Origin: Brevundimonas huaxiensis
GTDB taxonomy: Bacteria; Pseudomonadota; Alphaproteobacteria; Caulobacterales; Caulobacteraceae
NCBI RefSeq assembly: GCF_014218725.1
Contig: NZ_JABBJE010000002.1
Location: 124,001 to 188,000, forward strand
Length of the DNA stretch: 64,000 nt
Reading direction: 5' to 3'
Shown: piece by piece, positions 24,964 to 32,941 of the stretch
Numbering within the stretch: the stretch's first letter is position 1
Layout: each line of letters starts with the position of its first letter
Program-made: the position numbers and the translations under genes
The notes under the pieces: model-generated
Told to the model about the DNA's origin: nothing
Databases searched by the model: none
Seen by the model: the letters and a program-made list of their open reading frames with translations, nothing else

Positions 24964-25587
24964 CTAACCCCGCGCCATCGCCTGTTCGATGATCCTGGTC
25001 GTCTTGTCCGGCCCCATTCCATAGGCGACGGCGGTGCGGAACTTTCCGTCCGGACCCATCAGATAGACGGTCAGAGAGTGGTTCATCGTATAGCCCTCGC
25101 CCTCGCCGACCTTCTGATAAAAGGCGCGGTAGGCCTTGGCCGCTGTCGCCACCTGTTCAGGCGTGCCCGTCAGGCCGATGGTCCCCTTGGGAAAGCCGTC
25201 GGATGACAGATAGTCCTTGAGCGCCTGGGGCGTGTCGCGTTCAGGGTCGATGCTGACGAAGACGATCTGCAGATTGTCCGCCTTGTCGCCCAGCCGCTGC
25301 TGCACCGCGCCCAGCTCAGCGAGGGTGGTCGGGCAGAACTCGGGGCAATAGGTGAAGCCGAAGAAGACCAGGCTCCATTTGCCGTTCAGAATCGTCTGAT
25401 CGACGGGTTGTCCATCCTGATTGACCAGTTGGAAGTCGCCGCCGACGAGAGGCTGACCGGTCGACGTCACCTCGGCGCCGTCCGACGTGGGCGCACGACC
25501 GCTGACCACCACGACGGTGATGATGGCCAGCGCCACGGCGATGGCGATGCAGGCGCCCGCGAACAGCAGGATGGAACGACGCGGCAT
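24964..25587 (-). CDS. SCO1/SenC-family copper chaperone
   Basis: Membrane-anchored thioredoxin-fold protein that delivers copper to cytochrome c oxidase. The 207-residue protein has an N-terminal anchor (about 6-28), the copper motif CPEFCP (Cys about 80 and 84) and the third ligand His in MNHSLTVYL (about 167). It is divergent from the regB-like kinase gene across only 44 bases. The association of senC with regB and regA is conserved in photosynthetic and other alphaproteobacteria, where SenC influences redox signalling. Confidence 0.93.
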   Translation of the reverse strand: MPRRSILLFAGACIAIAVALAIITVVVVSGRAPTSDGAEVTSTGQPLVGGDFQLVNQDGQPVDQTILNGKWSLVFFGFTYCPEFCPTTLAELGAVQQRLGDKADNLQIVFVSIDPERDTPQALKDYLSSDGFPKGTIGLTGTPEQVATAAKAYRAFYQKVGEGEGYTMNHSLTVYLMGPDGKFRTAVAYGMGPDKTTRIIEQAMARG

Positions 25588-25631
25588 GACGGCCTCTCAC
25601 GAAACGGATGTGATCGGTCTATAGAAGGCGT

Positions 25632-27086
25632 GTGACCTCGACAGAAGCCCGCATGGCGCCGCACGGCGTATCCTCTTCGGAGCCGTTGAACGGCTGGGGC
25701 GACGCGCCGCGTCGCGGTCGGGGGTTTTCGCTGCGGACCCTGATCGTTCTGCGCTGGCTGACGATCATCGGCCAGAGCGCGGCGATCCTGACGGCGCATC
25801 AGGGGCTGCATTTTCCCTTGCCGCTCTGGCCCTGCCTGATCGTGATCGCCATCAGCGCGGCTGTGAATGTGGGGGCCATGGCGCGGGTGCGCCGGCTGGA
25901 GGCCAGCCTGCCGGACGGGCGCACGACGGCGATCCACCTGGGCTTCGACATTTTCCAGCTGGGCGTGCTGCTGGGTCTGACCGGCGGGCTGGAGAACCCG
26001 TTCTGCCTGCTGCTGGTCGCGCCCGTCACCATCGCGGCGGCGGCCCTGCCGGCGCGTCAGGCCCTGATGCTGGGCGTGCTGGCCCTGATCGCGGTCGGGG
26101 TGCTGTTCTTCTGGTCCGAGCCTCTGCCGTGGCGACCACACGAGAACTTCCACCTGCCGACCCTGTATCGCCTCGGCATGGCTATGGCTTTGGTGACCGG
26201 CGTGGTCTTCACCGCCGGCTACGCCTGGCGGGTGGCGGCCGATGCGGAGAAGCTGGAACTGGCCCTGGCGACCACCCAGGACGTGCTGCAACGCGAACAG
26301 AGGCTGGCGGCGCTGGGCGGACTGGCGGCGGCGGCGGCGCATGAGCTTGGCACGCCGCTGGCGACCATTCAGGTGGTGGCGAAAGAGCTTCAGCGCGCCT
26401 CGGCCCCCGACAGCGACGCGGCCGAGGATGCGGCCCTGATCCTGCAACAGGCCGAACGGTGCCGGGGCATCCTGACCCAATTGTCGCAGCAGCCCGAGGG
26501 CGACGACGCCCTCTATGCCGACGTCTCTCTGAAGGCCTTGCTGGAAGAGGTGGTGGAGCCGCACCGGGGCTTCGACCTAGCCTTTGACGTTCTGGTCAAG
26601 ACGCCGCCGGGTCAGCCCGCGCCGCGCGTGCGCCGGATGCCCGAGGTGATCCACGGCCTGTCCACCCTGGTCGAGAACGCCGCCGATTTCGCCAAGACGA
26701 CCGTGCGGGTCCAGGCGGTGGTGGACGCCGGCTGGATCGAGATCGAGATTCTGGACGATGGGCCGGGCTTCGCAGGCGACATTCTGCCCCGGCTGGGCGA
26801 GCCCTATGTGACCAGCCGGCCTCAGGGCAAGGCGCGCCAAGCCTTGGCCGCCCAGATCGCCGCCGCGGCCCGTCCGTCCAAACCGCGCGCAACGGTCGAG
26901 CCGCCCATCGCCCCCAGCCAGGGCGGCATGGGGCTGGGCTTCTTTATCGCCCGCACCCTGCTGGAACGGACCGGCGGGTCGGTCAGCGTGGGCCAGGGCC
27001 TGCCGCAGTCGGACGCCAAGGGTTCACTGCGCGGCGCACGCGTGGCGGTGCGCTGGGCGCGGCCCGCCTTGGAGGTCGCGGCATAA
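25632..27086 (+). CDS. regB: RegB/PrrB/ActS-family redox-sensing histidine kinase
   Basis: Membrane sensor kinase that reports respiratory redox state. The 484-residue protein has about six membrane helices between residues 35 and 205, with the quinone-interaction motif GGLENPF (about 117-123). The H-box is AHELGTPLATIQ (His about 236). The redox-active cysteine is in AERCRGIL (about 277). The C-terminal ATPase domain has NAADFA, DDGPGF and GLGFFIA. The start is GTG at 25632, though an internal ATG (MAPHGV) is an alternative. The response regulator gene follows 89 bases later. Confidence 0.9.
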   Translation: MTSTEARMAPHGVSSSEPLNGWGDAPRRGRGFSLRTLIVLRWLTIIGQSAAILTAHQGLHFPLPLWPCLIVIAISAAVNVGAMARVRRLEASLPDGRTTAIHLGFDIFQLGVLLGLTGGLENPFCLLLVAPVTIAAAALPARQALMLGVLALIAVGVLFFWSEPLPWRPHENFHLPTLYRLGMAMALVTGVVFTAGYAWRVAADAEKLELALATTQDVLQREQRLAALGGLAAAAAHELGTPLATIQVVAKELQRASAPDSDAAEDAALILQQAERCRGILTQLSQQPEGDDALYADVSLKALLEEVVEPHRGFDLAFDVLVKTPPGQPAPRVRRMPEVIHGLSTLVENAADFAKTTVRVQAVVDAGWIEIEILDDGPGFAGDILPRLGEPYVTSRPQGKARQALAAQIAAAARPSKPRATVEPPIAPSQGGMGLGFFIARTLLERTGGSVSVGQGLPQSDAKGSLRGARVAVRWARPALEVAA

Positions 27087-27175
27087 GCGGATTGGGTCGA
27101 AGCGTCGCAGGTGGAACCTTGGCCTTGACCCGCGCGCTACCCGTCCCGACTTGAAGCGGCAGGAGAGAGAAACGC

Positions 27176-27730
27176 ATGTCAGAACTCGAAGCCCGCATCG
27201 CCGCCCTGCCCGACAAAACCCTGCTGCTGCTGGATGACGACCAGGCCCTGCGCACCCGCATGGGGCGGGCGCTGGAGGCGCGCGGCTTTCAGGTGACGAC
27301 CGCCGAATCCGTCGCCGAGGCGATGCAGCTGCTGCGCGACAAGGCGCCGGCCTTCGCCGTGCTGGACATGCGGCTTGAGGACGGCAACGGCCTGAAGATC
27401 GTCGAGGCGGTGCGCGAGAAGCGCGAGGACGCCCGCATCGTCATGGTGACCGGCTACGGCGCCATCGCCACGGCGGTCGTGGCGGTCAAGGCCGGCGCCG
27501 TCGACTATCTGTCCAAGCCTGCCGACGCCGACGACGTGGTCAAGGCCCTGCTCGCCACCGGCGATTCGCCCGAACCGCCCGAAAACCCGATGAGCGCCGA
27601 CCGCGTGCGCTGGGAACATATCCAGCGCGTCTATGAGCTTTGCGACCACAATGTCTCGGAGACGGCGCGCCGCCTGGGCATGCACCGCCGCACCCTGCAA
27701 CGCATCCTGGCCAAGCGCGCGCCGCGGTAG
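27176..27730 (+). CDS. regA: RegA/PrrA/ActR-family response regulator
   Basis: The 184-residue regulator pairs with the RegB-like kinase. The receiver domain has DDDQ acidic residues near 20, the phospho-acceptor Asp in VLDMRLEDG (about 63), and the conserved Thr and Lys (VTGYG; SKPAD). A Fis-type helix-turn-helix, ETARRLGMHRRTLQRILAK, closes the protein. This short receiver-plus-Fis layout with near-identical DNA-binding helix is specific to RegA/PrrA. In relatives it controls aerobic/anaerobic respiration, carbon and nitrogen fixation genes. An AGGAGAGA ribosome site precedes the ATG. Confidence 0.93.
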   Translation: MSELEARIAALPDKTLLLLDDDQALRTRMGRALEARGFQVTTAESVAEAMQLLRDKAPAFAVLDMRLEDGNGLKIVEAVREKREDARIVMVTGYGAIATAVVAVKAGAVDYLSKPADADDVVKALLATGDSPEPPENPMSADRVRWEHIQRVYELCDHNVSETARRLGMHRRTLQRILAKRAPR

Positions 27731-27739
27731 GCCGAACCC

Positions 27740-29572
27740 TCAATCCTCGTCGTCGTCCTCGACCACGTCGGGGATTTCAGGAGTGACCACGGTCGGGGCG
27801 ATGGTCTTGATCTCGCCCAGCTTGGCGCCGGGGAAGGCCTGGAGCACCGCCTGGACGAAGGGATTGGCCTCGACCTCGGCCCGTTCGGCGGCGCGGGCCT
27901 TTTTCTGGATCTCAATGACCGTCTCGGCCCCGCCCTGGCCGTTGGCGGCGATCAGCCAGGTGCGGCCGGTCCATTCGCGCAGGCGGGCCGACAGCTTGCG
28001 CGCCAGTTCGATGGGCGCGCCCTGGACGCTTTCATAAACGATGGCGCCGGGCTTGAACGAGACCGGCTTCACATACCGCTCGACATCCATCTGAAGCCCG
28101 ACCTCGCGCTTCTCGCCGATCAGGGCGACGACCTGTTCGAAAGTCTGAGGATCGGGCAGGGCGGGCGCCATCACCGGGCGAGCGGCCAGTTGCGCCGAGG
28201 TTCCTCCGCCGCCGCCTCCGCCGCCGCCACGCGGGGCCGAGCCGCCGCCGATAAGTTCGCCGGACTGCAGCCGCTTCAGCGCCTCCTCCGGTCCCGGCAG
28301 GTCGGCGGCGTAGGCTAGGCGCACGATGGCCATTTCCACCGCATCGGCCGGATTGGGCGCGCGCCGCACCTCGTCCAGCGCCTTCAGCAGCATCTGCCAG
28401 GTGCGCGACAATGTCGCCGCCGGAATGGCCGCGCCCAGGGCCGCCAGCTTCTGCGCCTGATCATTGGGCAGGCGGGTCGCGTTCGGGCCCAGCATCTTGG
28501 CGACCGAGGCGGCGTGGCAATGTTCCAACAGGTCGTTGGTCACCTGCACCGGATCGGCGCCGAAGCCATATAGGGTGCGGAAACTCTCCAGCGCCTCGGG
28601 CGTACGGCCGGCCATGACGCTTTCGAACAGGGCGATGGTCTGGGTCCGGTCGGCCAGACCCAGCATGTCGCGCACCGTCTCGGTCTTGACCGTCTCGCCC
28701 CGCTCGGCCTGCACCAGGGCCTGATCCAGCAGCGACAGGCCGTCGCGCACCGACCCCTCGGCCGCGCGCGAGATCAGAGCCAGGGCGTCGGTCTCGATCT
28801 TCATGCCTTCTCGGTCGGCGATCCGGCCCAGATGCTCGACCAGGATTTCCGGCTCGACCCGACGCAGGTCGAAGCGCTGGCAACGGCTCAGGGTCGTCAC
28901 CGGCACCTTGCGGATTTCGGTGGTGGCGAAGATGAATTTGGCGTGGGGCGGCGGCTCTTCCAGCGTCTTCAGCAGGGCGTTGAACGCCTGCGTCGACAGC
29001 ATGTGGACCTCGTCCAGCACATAGACCTTGTAGCGCGCCTCGACGGGCGCATAGCGGACGCTTTCCAGAATGTCGCGGATGTCGTTGACGCCGGTGTGCG
29101 ACGCCGCGTCCATCTCCATCACATCCATGTGCTGGCCGGCCATGATGGCGGCGTCGTGCCGGCCGTGGGCGCTCAGGGTCAGCGACGGCTTGTCGATGAC
29201 GTCGGTCTCGTTGTTCAGGGCGCGGGCCAGAAGGCGGGCGGTGGTCGTCTTGCCGACGCCGCGCACGCCCGTCAGCATGAAGGCGTGGGCGATGCGGCCC
29301 GTGGCGAAGGCGTTGGTCAGGGTGCGCACCATCGCCTCCTGCCCGATCAGATCCTCGAAGGTGCGCGGCCGGTATTTGCGCGCCAGCACCTGATAGGCGG
29401 CGCCGTCATCGGCGTGAGCTTCGACTTCGACGGGAGCGGGAGCAGGCGCGACGACAGGCTCAGGCGCCGCCGCGGCGGGCCCGCCGAACATGTCGTCGGT
29501 GTTCTCGTCGCGCGGGGCGACGTCATCCTCTTCCCAGGGCGGGCCGTCGAGATTCGTATCGCTGTCCGTCAT
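27740..29572 (-). CDS. dnaX: DNA polymerase III subunit gamma/tau
   Basis: Clamp-loader ATPase. The 610-residue protein has an acidic Pro/Ala N-terminal extension (about 1-60), then the core YQVLARKYRPRTFEDLIGQE, Walker A GVRGVGKTTTAR (about 101-112), the Walker B segment VLDEVHML and sensor FATTEIRKVP. A Gly-rich linker (about 455-470) leads to the tau C-terminal domain. The CxxC zinc module that follows Walker A in E. coli DnaX is missing: the segment NNETDVIDKPSLTLSAHG carries no cysteines. Its 3' end lies 9 bases from the regA stop on the other strand. Confidence 0.95.
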   Translation of the reverse strand: MTDSDTNLDGPPWEEDDVAPRDENTDDMFGGPAAAAPEPVVAPAPAPVEVEAHADDGAAYQVLARKYRPRTFEDLIGQEAMVRTLTNAFATGRIAHAFMLTGVRGVGKTTTARLLARALNNETDVIDKPSLTLSAHGRHDAAIMAGQHMDVMEMDAASHTGVNDIRDILESVRYAPVEARYKVYVLDEVHMLSTQAFNALLKTLEEPPPHAKFIFATTEIRKVPVTTLSRCQRFDLRRVEPEILVEHLGRIADREGMKIETDALALISRAAEGSVRDGLSLLDQALVQAERGETVKTETVRDMLGLADRTQTIALFESVMAGRTPEALESFRTLYGFGADPVQVTNDLLEHCHAASVAKMLGPNATRLPNDQAQKLAALGAAIPAATLSRTWQMLLKALDEVRRAPNPADAVEMAIVRLAYAADLPGPEEALKRLQSGELIGGGSAPRGGGGGGGGGTSAQLAARPVMAPALPDPQTFEQVVALIGEKREVGLQMDVERYVKPVSFKPGAIVYESVQGAPIELARKLSARLREWTGRTWLIAANGQGGAETVIEIQKKARAAERAEVEANPFVQAVLQAFPGAKLGEIKTIAPTVVTPEIPDVVEDDDED

Positions 29573-29647
29573 GGGAGGAAGTCTTACAGCGGGTGACGGG
29601 CGGGAAGAAGCGATTCCAGCGTCGGTTCAAGCGCAGGTTCATCTTCT

Positions 29648-29819
29648 CTTTCGTCATTCCGGGCGCAGCGAAGCGGAGACCCGGAACCCAGCGGCGCCGA
29701 AGGCGAAATCTCTCCGCCGCATAGGTTTGAAAGCGGAGTGCGCGACAGGTTCGCGCTCACGCGCGCCGCTGGGTTCCCAGTCTTCGGGCCAAGAGGCCCT
29801 ACGCCCGGAATGACGAAAG
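29648..29819 (-). repeat. 172-bp dispersed element with terminal inverted repeats, copy B
   Basis: Perfect 18-bp terminal inverted repeats (CTTTCGTCATTCCGGGCG and its complement) flank a core that matches copy A at 3650-3821 in the opposite orientation. Both copies are exactly 172 bp. The longer ends suggest this copy is the less decayed one. No protein is encoded, and no GANTC methylation site is seen inside it. Confidence 0.7.
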
Positions 29820-29870
29820 GAAAATGGCGTTAGCGCACCAAACGCGCTCAAGCAGCGAGCCGCCGTGCGG

Positions 29871-29910
29871 CGAGCGGTAGCGCCAAAAGGCGAGCGGTAG
29901 CGCCAAAAAA
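29871..29910. repeat. Tandem duplication of a 20-bp unit
   Basis: Two adjacent 20-base copies, both beginning CGAGCGGTAGCGCCAAAA, differ only in the last two bases. On the minus strand each gives a GGCG/CGCC hairpin preceded by a T-run. They lie directly downstream of the SRP RNA, so they may act as a duplicated terminator. Confidence 0.65.
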
Positions 29911-29917
29911 AGAGGAA

Positions 29918-30005
29918 GTAGAGACCGCGACCCGAAGGGGAATTCGTTGTGGCTGCTGCCTTCCGGCCCTGACCAGATTGGCGAAGCCTTCGCCCGCGAT
30001 CTCCA
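29918..30005 (-). ncRNA. ffs: Signal recognition particle RNA (small bacterial type)
   Basis: Read on the minus strand, the domain IV hairpin is unmistakable: CTGGTCAGGGCCGGAAGGCA followed by GCAGCC, the Ffh-binding tetraloop and asymmetric loop of 4.5S RNA. The ends pair: GAGATCGCG at 30003-29995 with CGCGGTCTC at 29929-29921, and CGAAGG with CCTTCG inside. A TTTTTTT run follows at about 29910-29904, giving an intrinsic terminator. Exact ends are estimated within a few bases. Its protein receptor FtsY is encoded at 4.1 kb. Confidence 0.9.
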
Positions 30006-30055
30006 AGCGGAGATATGACGGGTGCGGACGCCGGAATCAAGAGCTACAAACCCGC

Positions 30056-30976
30056 ATGGCCCATCAGAACACCTTCGCCGGCAATCCGCTCGATCGGGCC
30101 GGCGACCTGAGGAATGATCCCGACTGGCTGGCCAAGCAGGCCGCCAAACCCTACGCCCAGGCCCTGGCGCTCTGGGAAGGGCGGCCGCTGATCGAGGAGA
30201 CGGGCGAGGGGCCGAGGCTGGCATGGCTGCAGATGCGTCATGCGCGCACCTTGGTGCGGGACCGCGAGGCGTTTTTGGGCCTGTGGAACGACGAACCCGT
30301 CTTCGCCATCGAGTTCGAAGGCTCCATCGATCCGACCGACGGGCCGCTGGCCGGGCTGGGCGCCTTTCAGGAGATGCGTGCGGCGGCGGCGATCCTGCCG
30401 GCGGCGGATGCGGCCATGGCCGGCGGCGCCAAGAGCCTGTTCGACTGGCGACGCAAACACGGTTTCTGCGCCAACTGCGGCACGCTGGGCGAGACGGCGT
30501 CGGGCGGCTGGAAGCGGGTCTGTCCGGCCTGCGGGACCGAGCATTTCCCGCGCGTCGATCCGGTCACCATCATGCTGCCGGTCTATAAGGGCGGGGCCGA
30601 GCCCATCTGCCTGCTGGGACGCCAGGCGGCCTGGCCTGCCGGACGAATGTCGGCGCTTGCCGGATTTCTGGAGCCGGGCGAATCCATCGAGGAGGCCTGC
30701 GCCCGCGAGGTGAAGGAGGAGGCCGGCCTGACCGTGATCGCCACGGCCTATCACTCCAGCCAGCCCTGGCCCTTCCCGTCTCAGCTGATGATCGGCCTGA
30801 TCGCGGAGGTGTCGGACGATCAGGCGCAACCTGACCAGACCGAGCTGGAAGCCGTCGCCTGGCTGACGCGGGCCGAGGCGCGCGCCGTGCTGGCGGGCGA
30901 GCATCCGAGCATCCAGGCCCCGCCGCCCTTCGCCATCGCCCACAGCCTGATCCAGGCCTGGGTCGAGGAGCCCTGA
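30056..30976 (+). CDS. nudC: NADH pyrophosphatase / RNA-decapping Nudix hydrolase
   Basis: Hydrolyses NADH to NMNH and AMP and, in relatives, removes NAD caps from RNA. The 306-residue protein has the four-cysteine zinc site CANC...CPAC (about residues 138-160). The Nudix box is GFLEPGESIEEACAREVKEE (about 202-221). The NudC-specific motif SQPWPFPSQLM (about 238-248) confers NADH specificity. I chose the ATG at 30056, since the longer frame begins inside the SRP RNA gene on the other strand. Confidence 0.92.
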   Translation: MAHQNTFAGNPLDRAGDLRNDPDWLAKQAAKPYAQALALWEGRPLIEETGEGPRLAWLQMRHARTLVRDREAFLGLWNDEPVFAIEFEGSIDPTDGPLAGLGAFQEMRAAAAILPAADAAMAGGAKSLFDWRRKHGFCANCGTLGETASGGWKRVCPACGTEHFPRVDPVTIMLPVYKGGAEPICLLGRQAAWPAGRMSALAGFLEPGESIEEACAREVKEEAGLTVIATAYHSSQPWPFPSQLMIGLIAEVSDDQAQPDQTELEAVAWLTRAEARAVLAGEHPSIQAPPPFAIAHSLIQAWVEEP

Positions 30977-30987
30977 CGACCGCCTCA

Positions 30988-31008
30988 CCCTTCCCGCAAC
31001 GGGGAGGG
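30988..31008 (+). terminator. Hairpin after nudC
   Basis: CCCTTCCCG (30988-30996) pairs with CGGGGAGGG (31000-31008), with one G-U pair and a 3-base loop, 12 bases past the nudC stop. No strong T-run follows, so termination strength is uncertain. Confidence 0.5.
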
Positions 31009-31163
31009 AGGGCATTTAATGACTTTCCATCCTAACCCAGAGAACGAATCGGCGTCGTTTCAGGGGTTTACGGCTTCGCATCGACCGTCTGCCATACAGG
31101 GTCCCGGCCCGGCCTATGATGCCGACGGGTCTTTGACATCGTCGCGCGACCAGCATCGCAGAC

Positions 31164-31265
31164 GGAATTGCACCGGTGCAACTCGGCGCAAACTATTCCT
31201 GAGTAAAAACAGTTCTATCCGCCGAAATTGCACGCCATTGCACCGTTTTCGCCGGGTGCAATTCC
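31164..31265. promoter_or_regulatory. Cluster of TTGCACC sites between nudC and kdsB
   Basis: A perfect 14-bp palindrome TTGCACCGGTGCAA lies at 31168-31181. Further half-sites are TTGCACG at 31228, TTGCACC at 31238 and GGTGCAA at 31255-31261. The outer copies form an 11-bp inverted repeat, GGAATTGCACC (31164-31174) with GGTGCAATTCC (31255-31265). Both flanking genes end here, so a promoter is not expected. It may be a structured RNA end, a site array for a DNA-binding protein, or a decayed repeat. The rest of 30977-31269 shows nothing. Confidence 0.5.
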
Positions 31266-31269
31266 GGCG

Positions 31270-31992
31270 TCAGGCCAGCGCCCGCGCCGCCTCCAGGTCT
31301 GCCGGATTGTCGACGGAGAGGGGGGCTTCATCGATGACGGCGGCCCAGATCTGCATGCCCATTTCGAGCGCACGCAGCTGCTCCAGCTTCTCGCGCTTCT
31401 CCAGCGGCGACGGCGGCGCGGCGCAAAAACGTTTCAGCGCCTCTCGGCGATAGCCATAGACGCCGATGTGGCGCCAGACGGGCGCGTCGCCATACAGGGT
31501 TGAGCGCGTGAAATAGAGGGCGCGCGCCTGGCGTTCGCCTTCGCCTAGGGCCAGCACCGCCTTGACCACGTCGGGATTGGTCCGGTCCGACCCGTCGGCC
31601 TCGGCGGCGACCAGGGTGGCGATGTCGCAGGTCGGCTCGCCGTGCAGAATGGCGGCGCAGGCGACGGCCAGACCGGGGCTGGCGAAGGGCATGTCGCCCT
31701 GAACGTTGATGACGGCGTCGAAATCGCCCTCGGGGTCGATGGCGTCCACGGCGGCGCGAATGCGGTCCGAGCCCGAGGGCAGGGCCGGGTCGGTCAGGAC
31801 GGCGCGGCCGCCTGCGGCTTCCACCGCCTCGACGATCTCGGGATCTCCGGCGGCGACCACGACCGGCAGGCCCGAGGCCTCGGCTTGACGATAGGCGCGC
31901 ACGATCATCGGCGTGTCCCCGATCAGGGCCAGCGGCTTGTTCGGCAGCCGGGTGGCGGCCATGCGAGCCGGTATCATTATCAACGGATTCAT
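31270..31992 (-). CDS. kdsB: CMP-KDO synthetase (3-deoxy-manno-octulosonate cytidylyltransferase)
   Basis: Activates KDO with CTP for attachment to lipid A. The 240-residue protein has the family start IMIPARMAATRLPNKPLALIG (positions 4-24), with the CTP-binding loop RMAATRLPNKP, and VINVQGDMPF (about 93-102), where the Asp binds Mg. IGVYGYRREALKRF near 175 is also family-typical. It implies an LPS with KDO. It is divergent from the cytochrome c gene, which has a similar neighbourhood in other Caulobacterales. Confidence 0.95.
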   Translation of the reverse strand: MNPLIMIPARMAATRLPNKPLALIGDTPMIVRAYRQAEASGLPVVVAAGDPEIVEAVEAAGGRAVLTDPALPSGSDRIRAAVDAIDPEGDFDAVINVQGDMPFASPGLAVACAAILHGEPTCDIATLVAAEADGSDRTNPDVVKAVLALGEGERQARALYFTRSTLYGDAPVWRHIGVYGYRREALKRFCAAPPSPLEKREKLEQLRALEMGMQIWAAVIDEAPLSVDNPADLEAARALA

Positions 31993-32134
31993 CGACTTCC
32001 CTGACGCCTGTGTGGCCCGTCGCGCGTTGGGCCGGTTGCGAAGGCGGCGCTACCGTGCCAGAGACGCCAAAGCAAGATTATGTCCGGGGCGTGTTTTCGA
32101 GGGGCCCGGCCGGCAGAGGGAAACGACCAGGCGT

Positions 32135-32869
32135 ATGAGCGGCGATCTTAAGTGGAACAAGATTTTCGGCGCGGCTCTGGGGACGGCGTTCGTCATCCTG
32201 GTCGTCCAGCAGGCCTCGGGCCTCGTCTATCATTCGGAAGCCCCCGAAAAGATGGGCTATTTCGTCGATGCGCCGGAAGAGGCCGCCGGCGGTGAAGCCG
32301 CCGAACTGGCGCCCGACTGGGGCACGGTGCTGCCGACCGCCGATCTGGCCGCCGGCGAGGCCGCCTTCGCCCGCTGCCAGGCCTGCCATGACGCGCACCA
32401 GGGCGGCGCAGACAAGATCGGTCCGAACCTGTGGGGCGTGATCGGCGGTCCGGTCATGCACCGTCCGGGCTTCGCCTATTCCGACGCCATGGCCAAGCAC
32501 AAGGCCGAGGCGCCGACCTGGGGCTATGACCAGATCAACAGCTTCATCACGGCCCCGGCCAAATATGTGCCCGGCACCAAGATGTCCTTCGCCGGCATCC
32601 GCGACACCCAGACGCGCATCAATCTGATCGCCTGGCTGCGCACCCAGGGCTCGGGCGGCTTCGCCATTCCGGCGCCGGATCCCACCCGTCAGCCTGGCGC
32701 GGCCGCGCCGGCCGCAGGCGCGCCTGCGACGGGCGAGGCTCCGGTGACCGAAGGCGCTGCGGCGACCGAAGCGACCGGGACCACCCCGGCCGCCGGCGCC
32801 CCCGCCGCGTCTCAGGCGACCCCGGCGGCCCCGCCCGCTGCGACGGCGTCTGCGCCGCCCAACACCTGA
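32135..32869 (+). CDS. Membrane-anchored class I cytochrome c (CycM-like)
   Basis: The 244-residue protein has an uncleaved N-terminal membrane segment (about 9-30) that anchors the haem domain in the periplasm. The haem motif is CQACH (about 81-85), and the likely axial Met is in GTKMSFAGI (about 149). This layout resembles CycM/cytochrome c-552, which carries electrons from the bc1 complex to cytochrome oxidase. After about residue 185 there is a long Ala/Pro/Thr-rich low-complexity tail of unknown role. A strong terminator follows. Confidence 0.9.
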   Translation: MSGDLKWNKIFGAALGTAFVILVVQQASGLVYHSEAPEKMGYFVDAPEEAAGGEAAELAPDWGTVLPTADLAAGEAAFARCQACHDAHQGGADKIGPNLWGVIGGPVMHRPGFAYSDAMAKHKAEAPTWGYDQINSFITAPAKYVPGTKMSFAGIRDTQTRINLIAWLRTQGSGGFAIPAPDPTRQPGAAAPAAGAPATGEAPVTEGAAATEATGTTPAAGAPAASQATPAAPPAATASAPPNT

Positions 32870-32891
32870 TCGCTGCGGCGATGAACGACAA

Positions 32892-32916
32892 AAGGGCGGC
32901 CCGACGGGCCGCCCTT
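32892..32916. terminator. Bidirectional rho-independent terminator
   Basis: AAGGGCGGCCC (32892-32902) pairs perfectly with GGGCCGCCCTT (32906-32916) around a 3-base loop. A T-rich tail follows on the plus strand and A-rich sequence precedes it. It serves the convergent cytochrome c and nitroreductase genes. Confidence 0.88.
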
Positions 32917-32941
32917 CTTCATTTCGGGCTGAGCGCTCGGC

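Larger units (their letters stand above)
29573..30055. other. Intergenic region between dnaX and nudC
   Basis: This 483-base stretch has no convincing protein gene. It holds copy B of the 172-bp inverted-repeat element (29648-29819), two tandem 20-bp units (29871-29910), a T-run on the minus strand and the SRP RNA gene. Bases 29820-29870 contain GC-rich imperfect repeats only. The dnaX promoter should lie in 29573-29647, and that of nudC near 30010-30055. Confidence 0.75.

Noticed and set aside
29871-29910. Possible CRISPR-like repeat
   Set aside because: Only two copies, with no spacer between them; it is a simple tandem duplication with terminator features.
31019-31453. Open 144-codon plus-strand frame after nudC
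   Set aside because: Its second half is antisense to kdsB and its first half crosses the TTGCACC array; composition is not protein-like.
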